Positions 1-6,862 of a DNA stretch of 51,980 nucleotides are shown here, one piece after another. Numbering within the stretch: the stretch's first letter is position 1; every line of letters starts with the position of its first letter. The position numbers and the translations under genes are program-made. Under the pieces are notes generated by a model. It was not told the DNA's origin and ran no database searches. It saw nothing but the letters and a program-made list of their open reading frames with translations. The stretch is from Candidatus Margulisiibacteriota bacterium (GTDB lineage: Bacteria > Margulisbacteria > WOR-1 > JAKLHX01 > JBAZKV01), in contig JBAZKV010000012.1 in assembly GCA_041650635.1 (NCBI GenBank), positions 1 to 51,980 of the forward strand, written 5' to 3'.

Positions 1-380
1 CGGTCTATCTTTTGAGGAGCGGAAATTTTGCGATCGGGATACTGGAGATCGAAAAACTTGCCAGAGGCCTTCTTGAAAACCTCTTTGCTGTCCGTCCCAG
101 GACCAAGGAATTCCTCATAGGTTATCCCGCACTATTTCTCGGAGCAGCTTATTATCTTAAAGGCGGCAGGACCTGGCTGTGGCCGCTGCTCTTGATAGCA
201 ACTGTCGGGACCGTTTCAACTCTCAATACTTTCTGCCACGTCCATTCTCCTCTTTTGATCTCGCTTATCAGATCGGCATACGGGGTCATCCTGGGGATAG
301 CTGTCGGACTTCTCTTCTATTTACTCTATCTGGCCTTTGTTAAAGTGTTCGGGCAAAAAGACACCCCTCTGCGCTCATAA
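1..380 (+). CDS. DUF5693 family membrane protein, C-terminal part
   Basis: The frame is open from base 3 to the TAA at 378-380 and runs off the left edge, so only about the last 125 residues are visible. The TTG at 12 is unlikely to be the real start. The visible part begins with a soluble stretch containing RPRTKEFLIGYP, a pattern I associate with the end of DUF5693 proteins. Two or three hydrophobic segments follow (roughly the stretches from FLGAAYYL, WPLLLIATVG and GVILGIAVGLLFYLLYLAFV). DUF5693 genes often precede csaB in cell-wall polymer loci, and here csaB begins 1 nt after this stop, which supports the call. The molecular function of the family is unknown; export or assembly of a surface polymer is inference from the neighbour. 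Confidence 0.7.
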   Translation, partial: VYLLRSGNFAIGILEIEKLARGLLENLFAVRPRTKEFLIGYPALFLGAAYYLKGGRTWLWPLLLIATVGTVSTLNTFCHVHSPLLISLIRSAYGVILGIAVGLLFYLLYLAFVKVFGQKDTPLRS

Positions 381-381
381 G

Positions 382-2187
382 ATGAAAGTTGTAATATCCG
401 GTTATTACGGGTTTGGCAACACCGGGGACGAGGCTATACTGGAGAGCCTGATCAACGGTCTTAAAAAGGGCGATCCGGAAATAACCGTAACGGTCCTGTC
501 CGCTGATCCTGCCAAGACCTCGAAGGCCCACAACGTCAATGCCATCGGCAGGCATGACATACCAAAGATCGTAAGGGCCCTGAAAGGGGCAAATGCCTTC
601 ATAAGCGGGGGGGGCGGGCTCCTTCAGGATTCAACAGGTCCTTTCAGTGTCATCTATTACCTTTCCCTGTTTTCTCTCGCAAAACTACTCGGATGCAGGT
701 GCGCCTTTCTGGGACAGGGCTTTGGCCCGGTAAAAGGGGCTTTTAACCGTTTTCTTTCGGCCTTTGTATTGAACTCCGCAGATGTAATAACGGTAAGGGA
801 CGAGGCTTCGCTTGAAGAAATGATGCGGCTCGGAATAAGAAAGCCTCCGCTTCTGCTGGCGGCGGACCTGGCTTTCCTTTTCGAAAAGCCCGGACGGTCC
901 GAACTTGAAGAGCTGATCAGGGGAGAGGGTTTCTCTCTTTCCGCAAAAAATATCGTGGGAGTCAGCATAAGAAAGCCCGTACATGCCGTTAAAGGGTTCC
1001 ATGAAAAACTGGCCGCTTTCCTGGACTCAGTTTCAGACCAGCAAAACTGTCAGGTGCTGCTTATCCCGTTTGAGGCGGCCGGGGACGGCGAGGAATCGCT
1101 CAAAGTCCTAAAATTGATGAAAACCAAGGCAAGGCTTTTGACGGGCCTCTATCCCCCGGAAGTCCTGCTGAAGATCATCTCAAGGCTGGACTGTTTTATC
1201 GGGATGAGGTTCCACTCGCTTGTTTTTGCCGCGATCAGTCATGTACCGCTGATGGGGATCTCGTATGATCCTAAGGTCTCTTCTCTTCTTAAAGCCCTTG
1301 GATCTGCTGAACTTGACATGAACTTCTCCACCGAAGAAGCCTGTTCAAAACTGGGACATCTCATGAAGAACGGGCATGAGGAGATAAAGAGGCTCGAAAT
1401 TATGACCACCTCTTTAAAGGAAAAAGCGAGGCTTAATTTTTCCGCATTCTCAGAGTATGCTAATCCTCTAAAAGAGATCTCTCTGTTCGGGATAAAGATC
1501 AACAATCTGACGATAAGTTCTGCGGTGTCGATGGTGGATTCATTTATCAAGGACAGCAGGCCCCATTTTATCGCGACCCCCAATCCGGAGATAATTACGG
1601 CCGCCCAAAAGGACCCTGAACTCAGGCGCATCATCAATTCCGCTGACCTGTGCCTGCCCGACGGCATGGGGGTCCTGGCCGCATCCAAACTTCTTGGGAT
1701 GCCGCTCATCGAAAGGGTGACCGGGATAGACCTGATGCTGGCTATATTAAAAGATACAAAAGAAAAAGGTTACAGGGTTTTCTTTCTCGGCAGCGCAAGG
1801 GGAGTTGCCAAGGAAGCAGCTAACAGGCTGCCCGGAGTAAATGTGGTAGGCACCCACCACGGTTATTTTGGAGAACACGAAGAAAAAGAAGTGTTGGACA
1901 AGATAAAGCACAGCCGCCCGGACATCCTTTTTGTGGGACTTGGGGCCCCACGGCAGGAGCTGTGGGCAGGAAGACATTACAAGGGACTGGGAGTCCCTGC
2001 CACGATGGTGATAGGCGGCAGCCTGGATGTGCTCTCCGGCAGGGCAAAAAGGGCTCCCGATCTGGTACAAAAACTGGGGATAGAATGGCTCTACAGGCTT
2101 GCAAAGGAGCCAAAACGCGTAAAACGCCAGGCAAGACTAATGCAATTTGCTTGGATGGTTGCAAAAAGAAGGCTGTTGCTAAAATAG
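382..2187 (+). CDS. csaB: Fused polysaccharide pyruvyl transferase (CsaB) and WecG/TagA/CpsF glycosyltransferase
   Basis: 601 residues in two domains. Residues 1 to about 370 are CsaB-like: GYYGFGNTGDEA at the N-terminus, SGGGGLLQDS, and IGMRFHSLVFA followed by GISYDPKV. CsaB adds a pyruvyl ketal to a secondary cell-wall polymer so that SLH-domain proteins can bind it. Residues about 372-590 are a WecG/TagA/CpsF glycosyltransferase: ATPNPEIITAAQ, PDGMGVLAASK, VFFLGS, and GLGAPRQELW. That family moves N-acetylmannosamine-type sugars onto lipid-linked precursors. I chose the ATG at 382 because family homology begins there; an upstream TTG at 337 would add 15 unrelated residues overlapping the previous gene. 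The two activities are normally separate proteins. They probably act on the same polymer at the cytoplasmic face of the membrane (inference). Confidence 0.88.
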   Translation: MKVVISGYYGFGNTGDEAILESLINGLKKGDPEITVTVLSADPAKTSKAHNVNAIGRHDIPKIVRALKGANAFISGGGGLLQDSTGPFSVIYYLSLFSLAKLLGCRCAFLGQGFGPVKGAFNRFLSAFVLNSADVITVRDEASLEEMMRLGIRKPPLLLAADLAFLFEKPGRSELEELIRGEGFSLSAKNIVGVSIRKPVHAVKGFHEKLAAFLDSVSDQQNCQVLLIPFEAAGDGEESLKVLKLMKTKARLLTGLYPPEVLLKIISRLDCFIGMRFHSLVFAAISHVPLMGISYDPKVSSLLKALGSAELDMNFSTEEACSKLGHLMKNGHEEIKRLEIMTTSLKEKARLNFSAFSEYANPLKEISLFGIKINNLTISSAVSMVDSFIKDSRPHFIATPNPEIITAAQKDPELRRIINSADLCLPDGMGVLAASKLLGMPLIERVTGIDLMLAILKDTKEKGYRVFFLGSARGVAKEAANRLPGVNVVGTHHGYFGEHEEKEVLDKIKHSRPDILFVGLGAPRQELWAGRHYKGLGVPATMVIGGSLDVLSGRAKRAPDLVQKLGIEWLYRLAKEPKRVKRQARLMQFAWMVAKRRLLLK

Positions 2188-2196
2188 TGATATAAT
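2188..2196 (+). promoter_or_regulatory. Extended -10 promoter just before ispG
   Basis: TGA followed by a perfect TATAAT lies directly after the csaB stop. No good -35 is visible, which is usual for extended -10 promoters. The expected start of transcription is about 2203, two bases before the ispG ATG, so the transcript would have almost no leader. Confidence 0.5.
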
Positions 2197-2204
2197 AGAC
2201 CCAA

Positions 2205-3269
2205 ATGATACCCCGCAAAAAGACAAAAGAGGTAAAAGCCGGCCATCTTACCATAGGAGGCAATGCGCCCGTCAGCGTTCAGTCCATGACCAAGACCCGC
2301 ACAGCGGACATTAAAGCCACCGTATCGCAGATACTCAAGCTTGAGGAAGCAGGCTGCCAGCTGATAAGAGCCGCCGTAAAGGACGAAAAAGACGCCGAGG
2401 CGCTCAAAGAGATCAAGTCCCTGATAAACATCCCTCTGGCGGCGGACATCCATTTTGACCACCGGCTTGCACTAAAAGCGATAGACAGCGGAGTAGATAA
2501 GCTAAGGATCAATCCGGGCAATATCGGAGAAAAGGACAGGATAGAGGCCGTGGTAAAAGCCGCAAAAGCGCGCAGGATCCCGATAAGGATAGGGGTCAAC
2601 AGCGGGTCACTGGAAAAAGAAGTCCTGAAGAAATACGGCCATCCCAGCGCCGAAGCCCTGGTGGAAAGCGCTTTGAACCACGCACATATATTGAAGAGGC
2701 TGGATTTTGAGGATATTGTGATATCCATAAAATCCACAGATGTGCCAAAAACCATCCGGGCCTATGAACTGCTTTCCTCAAAAGTGAACTATCCTCTGCA
2801 TATAGGGATAACGGAATCCGGCCTACCGGGCAAAGGAACTATCAAGTCCGCTGTCGGGATAGGAGCCCTTCTTTCCAGGGGGATAGGGGACACCTTAAGA
2901 GTATCTCTCACAGGGGACCCGGCGGAAGAAGTGCGGGTCGGTCTTGATATCCTGAGGTCGCTTAACCTGTATTCAAAAGGGGTTACGATAATATCCTGCC
3001 CCACCTGCGGCCGCCTTTCTTACGACTTGGTAAAAGTCGCAAAAGAAGTTGAAGAAAGGACGCGGCATATAGAAGTGCCGCTCAAGATAGCCATCATGGG
3101 CTGTGCAGTTAACGGGCCGGGGGAGGCAGCCGAAGCCGATCTCGGTCTTGCAGGAGGGCAGGGTGAGGCGCTCCTGTTCAGAAAAGGCGAGATAATAAAA
3201 AAAGTCAAAGAAGCAGATATGGTGGAAGAACTCCTCAAAGAGATCGAATCGATGGCTTACAAATTATAA
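2205..3269 (+). CDS. ispG: 4-hydroxy-3-methylbut-2-enyl diphosphate synthase (flavodoxin/ferredoxin type)
   Basis: IspG (GcpE) makes HMBPP from MEcPP in the non-mevalonate isoprenoid pathway, using a [4Fe-4S] cluster in the cytoplasm. The 354-residue length fits the compact bacterial form without the inserted domain of plant and Chlamydia enzymes. Visible signatures are VSVQSMTKT near the N-terminus, AADIHFD in the TIM barrel, and the cluster-binding region ISCPTCGR with MGCAVNGPGEA about 40 residues later, giving the three cysteines and the glutamate expected of cluster ligands. The ATG at 2205 is the only sensible start, yet no Shine-Dalgarno sequence precedes it; a TATAAT box ends only 8 nt upstream. 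The gene follows csaB by 17 nt but may have its own promoter. Confidence 0.96.
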   Translation: MIPRKKTKEVKAGHLTIGGNAPVSVQSMTKTRTADIKATVSQILKLEEAGCQLIRAAVKDEKDAEALKEIKSLINIPLAADIHFDHRLALKAIDSGVDKLRINPGNIGEKDRIEAVVKAAKARRIPIRIGVNSGSLEKEVLKKYGHPSAEALVESALNHAHILKRLDFEDIVISIKSTDVPKTIRAYELLSSKVNYPLHIGITESGLPGKGTIKSAVGIGALLSRGIGDTLRVSLTGDPAEEVRVGLDILRSLNLYSKGVTIISCPTCGRLSYDLVKVAKEVEERTRHIEVPLKIAIMGCAVNGPGEAAEADLGLAGGQGEALLFRKGEIIKKVKEADMVEELLKEIESMAYKL

Positions 3270-3396
3270 ACTCTAAATTCTAAACCCTAAGCTCTAAACA
3301 AATTCAAATCATAAAATCTAAAGGTAAAAAGCATTTTGGATTTTGCTCATTTGAATTTTGAAATTGTTTAGGATTTAGATCTTGGGATTTAGGATT
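3268..3396. repeat. Imperfect inverted repeat built from CTAAA/TTTAG words
   Basis: The 168-bp gap between ispG and purB is mostly one structure. The left arm (about 3268-3308) repeats words such as CTCTAAA, TTCTAAAC and CCCTAAG. The right arm (about 3350-3396) carries the complementary words TTTAGGATTTAG and GGGATTTAGG. Both arms also contain TTCAAA or TTTGAA. The transcript could fold into a long imperfect hairpin with a loop of about 40 nt, ending in a run of Ts (3395-3401), so it may act as the ispG terminator. The word-like composition resembles other intergenic elements in this window rather than an ordinary terminator. Confidence 0.6.
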
Positions 3397-3408
3397 TTTT
3401 TGCGATTA

Positions 3409-3417
3409 TGTTATAAT
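3409..3417 (+). promoter_or_regulatory. Extended -10 promoter of purB
   Basis: TG, one base, then a perfect TATAAT (3412-3417), 20 nt before the purB ATG. A purine-rich AAGGGG ribosome-binding site lies between them. No clear -35 is seen because the upstream sequence is the end of the CTAAA-word repeat. Confidence 0.55.
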
Positions 3418-3437
3418 TATCCTGCAAGGGGACAGAA

Positions 3438-4730
3438 ATGCTAGACCGCTATACACTTCCAAAAATGGGCTCCATCTGGAGCGAAGAAGCCAAGTTCAAG
3501 AGCTGGCTGGATGTTGAACTGGCCGTCTGCGAAGTATGGTCCGAACTCGGGAAGATACCTTCAGCCTCTCTTAAGAACATAAAAGACAAGGCCTCTTTCA
3601 CGGTCAAAAGGATAGAGGAGATCGAAAAAGAGGTGGAGCACGACCTTATCGCTTTTACAACGGCCGTGGCCGAATCGGTGGGGGAGGACTCGCGATTTAT
3701 CCATATGGGGCTTACCTCATACGATGTGGAGGATACAGCCCTGTGCCTGAGGCTTAAGGCTTCTTCCGACATCCTTATAGATGACATAAAAACAGCTATT
3801 AAGGCCCTAAAAACACTGGCAAAGGGGCATAAGGATTCTATTATGATGGGCAGGACCCACGGCATGCATGCGGAACCCATAACTTTTGCCTTTAAGCTCT
3901 GTGTCTGGATAGCGGAGCTGGAAAGGGGCCTGGAGCGCCTCAAGGCGGCAAAAGAGGAGATCAGTGTCGGCAAGATCTCGGGGGCGGTGGGCTCCTATGC
4001 AAATGTGGACCCTGCAGTAGAAGAAAAGGTCTGCGCAAAACTTGGCTTAAAGCCCTCGCCTGCTTCAACGCAGGTGCTTCAAAGGGACAGGTTTGCCGCT
4101 TATCTTTCCTGCCTGGCCCTTATTGCAGGCTCGCTGGAAAAGTTCGCCACAGAAATAAGGAACCTTTCAAGGACAGAACTGCTGGAAGTTGAGGAACCTT
4201 TCAAGAAAGGACAGAAAGGCTCTTCCGCAATGCCTCATAAAAAGAACCCCATAATCTCGGAGAGGATAACGGGACTTTCCAGGGTTGTGCGCGCAAACGC
4301 GCTTGTTTCAATTGAGAACATCTCCCTGTGGCACGAAAGGGACCTTACCAACTCGGCAGCCGAAAGGGTAATCATTCCCGACAGCAATATTCTTTTGGAT
4401 TATATGCTCAATAAGTTCATATATCTTATCGAAGGGCTTGTGGTGCATCCGGACAATATGAGGGCCAACATCGACAGGTCCGGCGGCATCGTCTTTGCCC
4501 AGAGGCTTCTGCATGCCCTTATAGAAAAGGGTCTTACAAGGGAAGCCGCCTACAAAATAGCTCAGCAGTGCGCTATGGACGCCAGGGAAAAAAAGATAGC
4601 TATGATCGAGGCTTCGCTGGCAAACACAGAGCTGCAAAAACACCTGTCAAAAGAAGACATCAAAAAGGCCTTTGATGCCGGTTATTTTGCCAGGAATCTT
4701 GAGGTTGTTTACAAGAGGTTTGGCATATAG
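3438..4730 (+). CDS. purB: Adenylosuccinate lyase
   Basis: PurB catalyses two fumarate-releasing steps of purine synthesis: SAICAR to AICAR, and adenylosuccinate to AMP. The protein has 430 residues, the usual length for the short bacterial form. The family signature SSAMPHKKNP, in the mobile catalytic loop, is intact near residue 263. MGRTHGMHAEP supplies the conserved histidine region, and TSYDVEDTA lies near residue 95. The ATG at 3438 follows an AAGGGG site at a normal distance. Purine genes purS and purQ follow on the same strand after a 199-bp gap, so the three may respond together, though purS could have a separate leader. Confidence 0.97.
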   Translation: MLDRYTLPKMGSIWSEEAKFKSWLDVELAVCEVWSELGKIPSASLKNIKDKASFTVKRIEEIEKEVEHDLIAFTTAVAESVGEDSRFIHMGLTSYDVEDTALCLRLKASSDILIDDIKTAIKALKTLAKGHKDSIMMGRTHGMHAEPITFAFKLCVWIAELERGLERLKAAKEEISVGKISGAVGSYANVDPAVEEKVCAKLGLKPSPASTQVLQRDRFAAYLSCLALIAGSLEKFATEIRNLSRTELLEVEEPFKKGQKGSSAMPHKKNPIISERITGLSRVVRANALVSIENISLWHERDLTNSAAERVIIPDSNILLDYMLNKFIYLIEGLVVHPDNMRANIDRSGGIVFAQRLLHALIEKGLTREAAYKIAQQCAMDAREKKIAMIEASLANTELQKHLSKEDIKKAFDAGYFARNLEVVYKRFGI

Positions 4731-4746
4731 ACCGCACATAAAGGCA

Positions 4747-4795
4747 CGCTATATGTAGCGCGGTTCCGATTGTCGCCATCAAGCAAAGAAGGAAC
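4747..4795 (+). promoter_or_regulatory. Two small hairpins between purB and purS
   Basis: A 5-bp stem CGCTA/TAGCG with a TATG loop lies at 4747-4760, shortly after the purB stop. It has no T-run, so it is a weak terminator candidate. A second possible stem pairs GTTCC (4763-4767) with GGAAC (4791-4795). The second arm overlaps the AAGGA ribosome-binding site of the short frame at 4802, so folding would hide that site. I could not match this region to a known riboswitch class (purine, ZTP and THF consensus features were not found). Confidence 0.3.
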
Positions 4796-4801
4796 GAATA
4801 A

Positions 4802-4909
4802 ATGTCAGGAATTTTAGGCTCAAACAATAAAAAACTCATGTTATGGGTTACAATTGAAAGCTTAATCATAACCCCCTTCGGAACCGGTTGTTTTTACTCT
4901 AAAAAATAA
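4802..4909 (+). CDS. Possible 35-residue small protein or leader peptide
   Basis: A short frame opens with ATG at 4802, 8 nt after a good AAGGA site (4789-4793), and ends with TAA at 4907-4909, 20 nt before purS. The product starts MSGILGSNNKKLMLW and has a hydrophobic middle (LWVTIESLIIT) and a single cysteine, so it could be a tiny membrane peptide. I recognise no family. The coding region also holds a possible GGGTTA/TAACCC stem (about 4844-4874) and a TTTTT run near its end, so an alternative reading is a leader that controls purS by attenuation. Well-spaced signals favour translation, but the evidence is thin. Confidence 0.3.
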   Translation: MSGILGSNNKKLMLWVTIESLIITPFGTGCFYSKK

Positions 4910-4929
4910 AAGAAAGGATTTTATTATTT

Positions 4930-5178
4930 ATGTATACGGCAAAAATTTTCGTCAGGCACAAGAAAGGCATCCTTGATCCTCAGGGAAAGACCATAAAGGA
5001 CGCGCTGCATTCCATGAAGTATTCTAGCGTGGGCGAGGTAAAGATCGGGAAGCTCATCGACATAAGGTTTGACGCAAAAAATATGGACGAGGCAAAATCA
5101 AAGCTGAACGACATGTGCAAGCAGCTTCTGGCCAATCCGGTGGTCGAACAATATACTTTTGAAATAGAGGAGATCTGA
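4930..5178 (+). CDS. purS: Phosphoribosylformylglycinamidine synthase subunit PurS
   Basis: PurS is the small bridging subunit of the three-part FGAM synthase (PurS, PurL, PurQ) in purine synthesis. The 82-residue length is typical. The family pattern is plain: VRHKKGILDPQGKTI near the N-terminus, a central VGEVKIGKLIDI strand, and the acidic C-terminal strand VVEQYTFEIEEI. Its presence means PurL should be the small-type subunit; no purL is in this window. The ATG is preceded by AAAGGA about 11 nt upstream. The stop codon shares one base with the purQ ATG (TGATG), so the two are translationally coupled. Confidence 0.95.
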   Translation: MYTAKIFVRHKKGILDPQGKTIKDALHSMKYSSVGEVKIGKLIDIRFDAKNMDEAKSKLNDMCKQLLANPVVEQYTFEIEEI

Positions 5179-5864
5179 TGAAGGCGGGGGTAATAGTATT
5201 TCCGGGTTCCAATTGTGATTGGGACTGCCTACATATAATAAGGGATGTCCTAAAGCAAAAAGCGGAGTTCATCTGGCACCAGGAAGACAAGATAGGCAGG
5301 TTCGACCTTATAATTCTGCCGGGAGGATTCTCTTACGGTGATTACTTAAGGACAGGCGCTATCGCCAAGTTCTCTCCCGTTATGAACGCCCTGTTCGACT
5401 ATGTAAAGAAAGACAGGGGGCTGGTCCTGGGGATCTGCAACGGCTTTCAGATCCTAACTGAGTCAGGCCTCCTTCCCGGAGCCCTGCAGAAGAACCGCCG
5501 CCTGAAGTTCCTTTGCAAGGATGTCTATATCAGGGTCGAGAACGAAAAGACCCCTTTCACCAATCTTTGCAAAAAGGAGCAGTCATTAAAGGTGCCGATC
5601 GCTCACTTTGAAGGCAACTACACAGCGGATAAGGCCACAATTGAAAGACTCAACAAAAAGAAGCAGGTGGTCTTTAGATACTGCAGCAAAGAAGGTTCCG
5701 TCTCAGACAAATACAACCCAAACGGCTCTATCGAGAATATCGCCGGCATCTGCAACGAAGCCCGCAATGTCCTTGGCATGATGCCCCACCCGGAAAGGGT
5801 CTCCGAAGCTGTCCTGGGAGGGGAGGACGGACTCTCGATATTCAGGTCTATTCTGAAGTCATAA
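5178..5864 (+). CDS. purQ: Phosphoribosylformylglycinamidine synthase glutaminase subunit PurQ
   Basis: PurQ releases ammonia from glutamine for FGAM synthase. It is a 228-residue class I glutamine amidotransferase. The nucleophile is Cys87 in GICNGFQILTESG, and the catalytic His/Glu pair is in MMPHPER near the C-terminus. The N-terminal IVFPGSNCDWD and GGFSYGDYLRTGA motifs are specific to PurQ. It begins in the purS stop codon. Its last 17 bases overlap the end of the convergent phosphoesterase gene on the other strand, so there is no room for a terminator after it. The PurL partner must be encoded elsewhere. Confidence 0.97.
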   Translation: MKAGVIVFPGSNCDWDCLHIIRDVLKQKAEFIWHQEDKIGRFDLIILPGGFSYGDYLRTGAIAKFSPVMNALFDYVKKDRGLVLGICNGFQILTESGLLPGALQKNRRLKFLCKDVYIRVENEKTPFTNLCKKEQSLKVPIAHFEGNYTADKATIERLNKKKQVVFRYCSKEGSVSDKYNPNGSIENIAGICNEARNVLGMMPHPERVSEAVLGGEDGLSIFRSILKS

Positions 5865-6738
5865 GCTGTATTGCTTGTGCCATTTTATCCGCAAGATAAG
5901 CCGGCGGCCTGCCACTGAGCAGTTCAACTGCCAAGTCTATATCAATTACAGCGATCTTTATTGACGGGTCATGCAGATCTGCCCCTCCCGGATTCACGGA
6001 TACTATGTCATGGAACCTGCCCTGCCAGACATCAAAAATCCTTCCTGCTGCGTCCGGAGCATTGTGGACATGCCCTGTGAGGTGCAGATATGGTGATTGC
6101 CAGAAAACCAAGTCGCGTATGCCAAAAGCACCTTGGTTCATTTCCTTATAAATGTCCATATGGCCATGTGCGGGCATATGGGTCAGCAGTATATGGCTTC
6201 CCGGGATATAGAATCCCTTTGAAGGATTTATTCCCCCATACCACGGGTTATTAGTTTTTATAAGGGATTCATCTCCTTCACCAAGAGGAATACCGACCAT
6301 GCCTCTTACCGTCATATCCCTGTCAGTGCTTGTAATCCTAAAATTATCGTGCAGATCATCCATGAAAGTAAAATAAGGGGCAAATGCTGCCGCCATATAC
6401 CTGTAGCCTATATAGTCAGCATTACCGGATATGGCTACGCGGGCTAATTCCGGATCAGCTTCTATGACCTGCGGGATCACTTCGTCAACCAGGCCCCTCG
6501 TATAATCAAACATCACCTTATACTCACCGGGTGTCACGTGACGGGTTTTTAGCACATCCCAAACACGTTCTCCTGCCTCATTTATTTGAAGGCTGCCGGT
6601 AAGACCGATAAGATCGCCGCCCATAAAAAGATGTCTTACGCCAAAGTCTTTTAATCTGGCCGTTGCATTCACAAGCCCTGCTATCCTTGGGGATCCATGC
6701 GTCAGATGCAGATCGGTAACATAAGCTATTTTTGACAT
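5848..6738 (-). CDS. Calcineurin-like metallophosphoesterase
   Basis: A 296-residue protein with all the metal-binding motifs of the calcineurin-like fold in order: DLHLTHG (D-x-H) at the start, FMGGDLIG (G-G-D), AISGNADY (G-N-x), LLTHMP, and HLTGHVH (G-H-x-H). Such enzymes use two metal ions to cleave phosphomonoesters or phosphodiesters; the substrate here cannot be told. No signal peptide is seen, so it is probably cytoplasmic. The ATG follows a good AAGGAG site. It is divergent from the HEAT-repeat gene across a 124-bp gap that must hold both promoters, and its 3' end overlaps purQ by 17 nt. Confidence 0.88.
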   Translation of the reverse strand: MSKIAYVTDLHLTHGSPRIAGLVNATARLKDFGVRHLFMGGDLIGLTGSLQINEAGERVWDVLKTRHVTPGEYKVMFDYTRGLVDEVIPQVIEADPELARVAISGNADYIGYRYMAAAFAPYFTFMDDLHDNFRITSTDRDMTVRGMVGIPLGEGDESLIKTNNPWYGGINPSKGFYIPGSHILLTHMPAHGHMDIYKEMNQGAFGIRDLVFWQSPYLHLTGHVHNAPDAAGRIFDVWQGRFHDIVSVNPGGADLHDPSIKIAVIDIDLAVELLSGRPPAYLADKMAQAIQLMTSE

Positions 6739-6862
6739 AAAACTGCTCCTTCTGAGTATCTAACAATACATCGATATTGTTTCCAAAGGATTTCAAAAAA
6801 GTGAAATTCCGAGAAAAATCACCCGACAAATTGCAGAGATCAGAACAACAAAGGAGAAACAA

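Noticed and set aside
3271..3300. CCCTAA-containing words resembling a telomere repeat
   Set aside because: Only one CCCTAA copy is present, the words are irregular and form an inverted repeat, and the context is a bacterial gene gap.
4731..4929. A purine, ZTP or THF riboswitch before purS
   Set aside because: None of the conserved sequence blocks of these classes could be found; only small unremarkable stems are visible.
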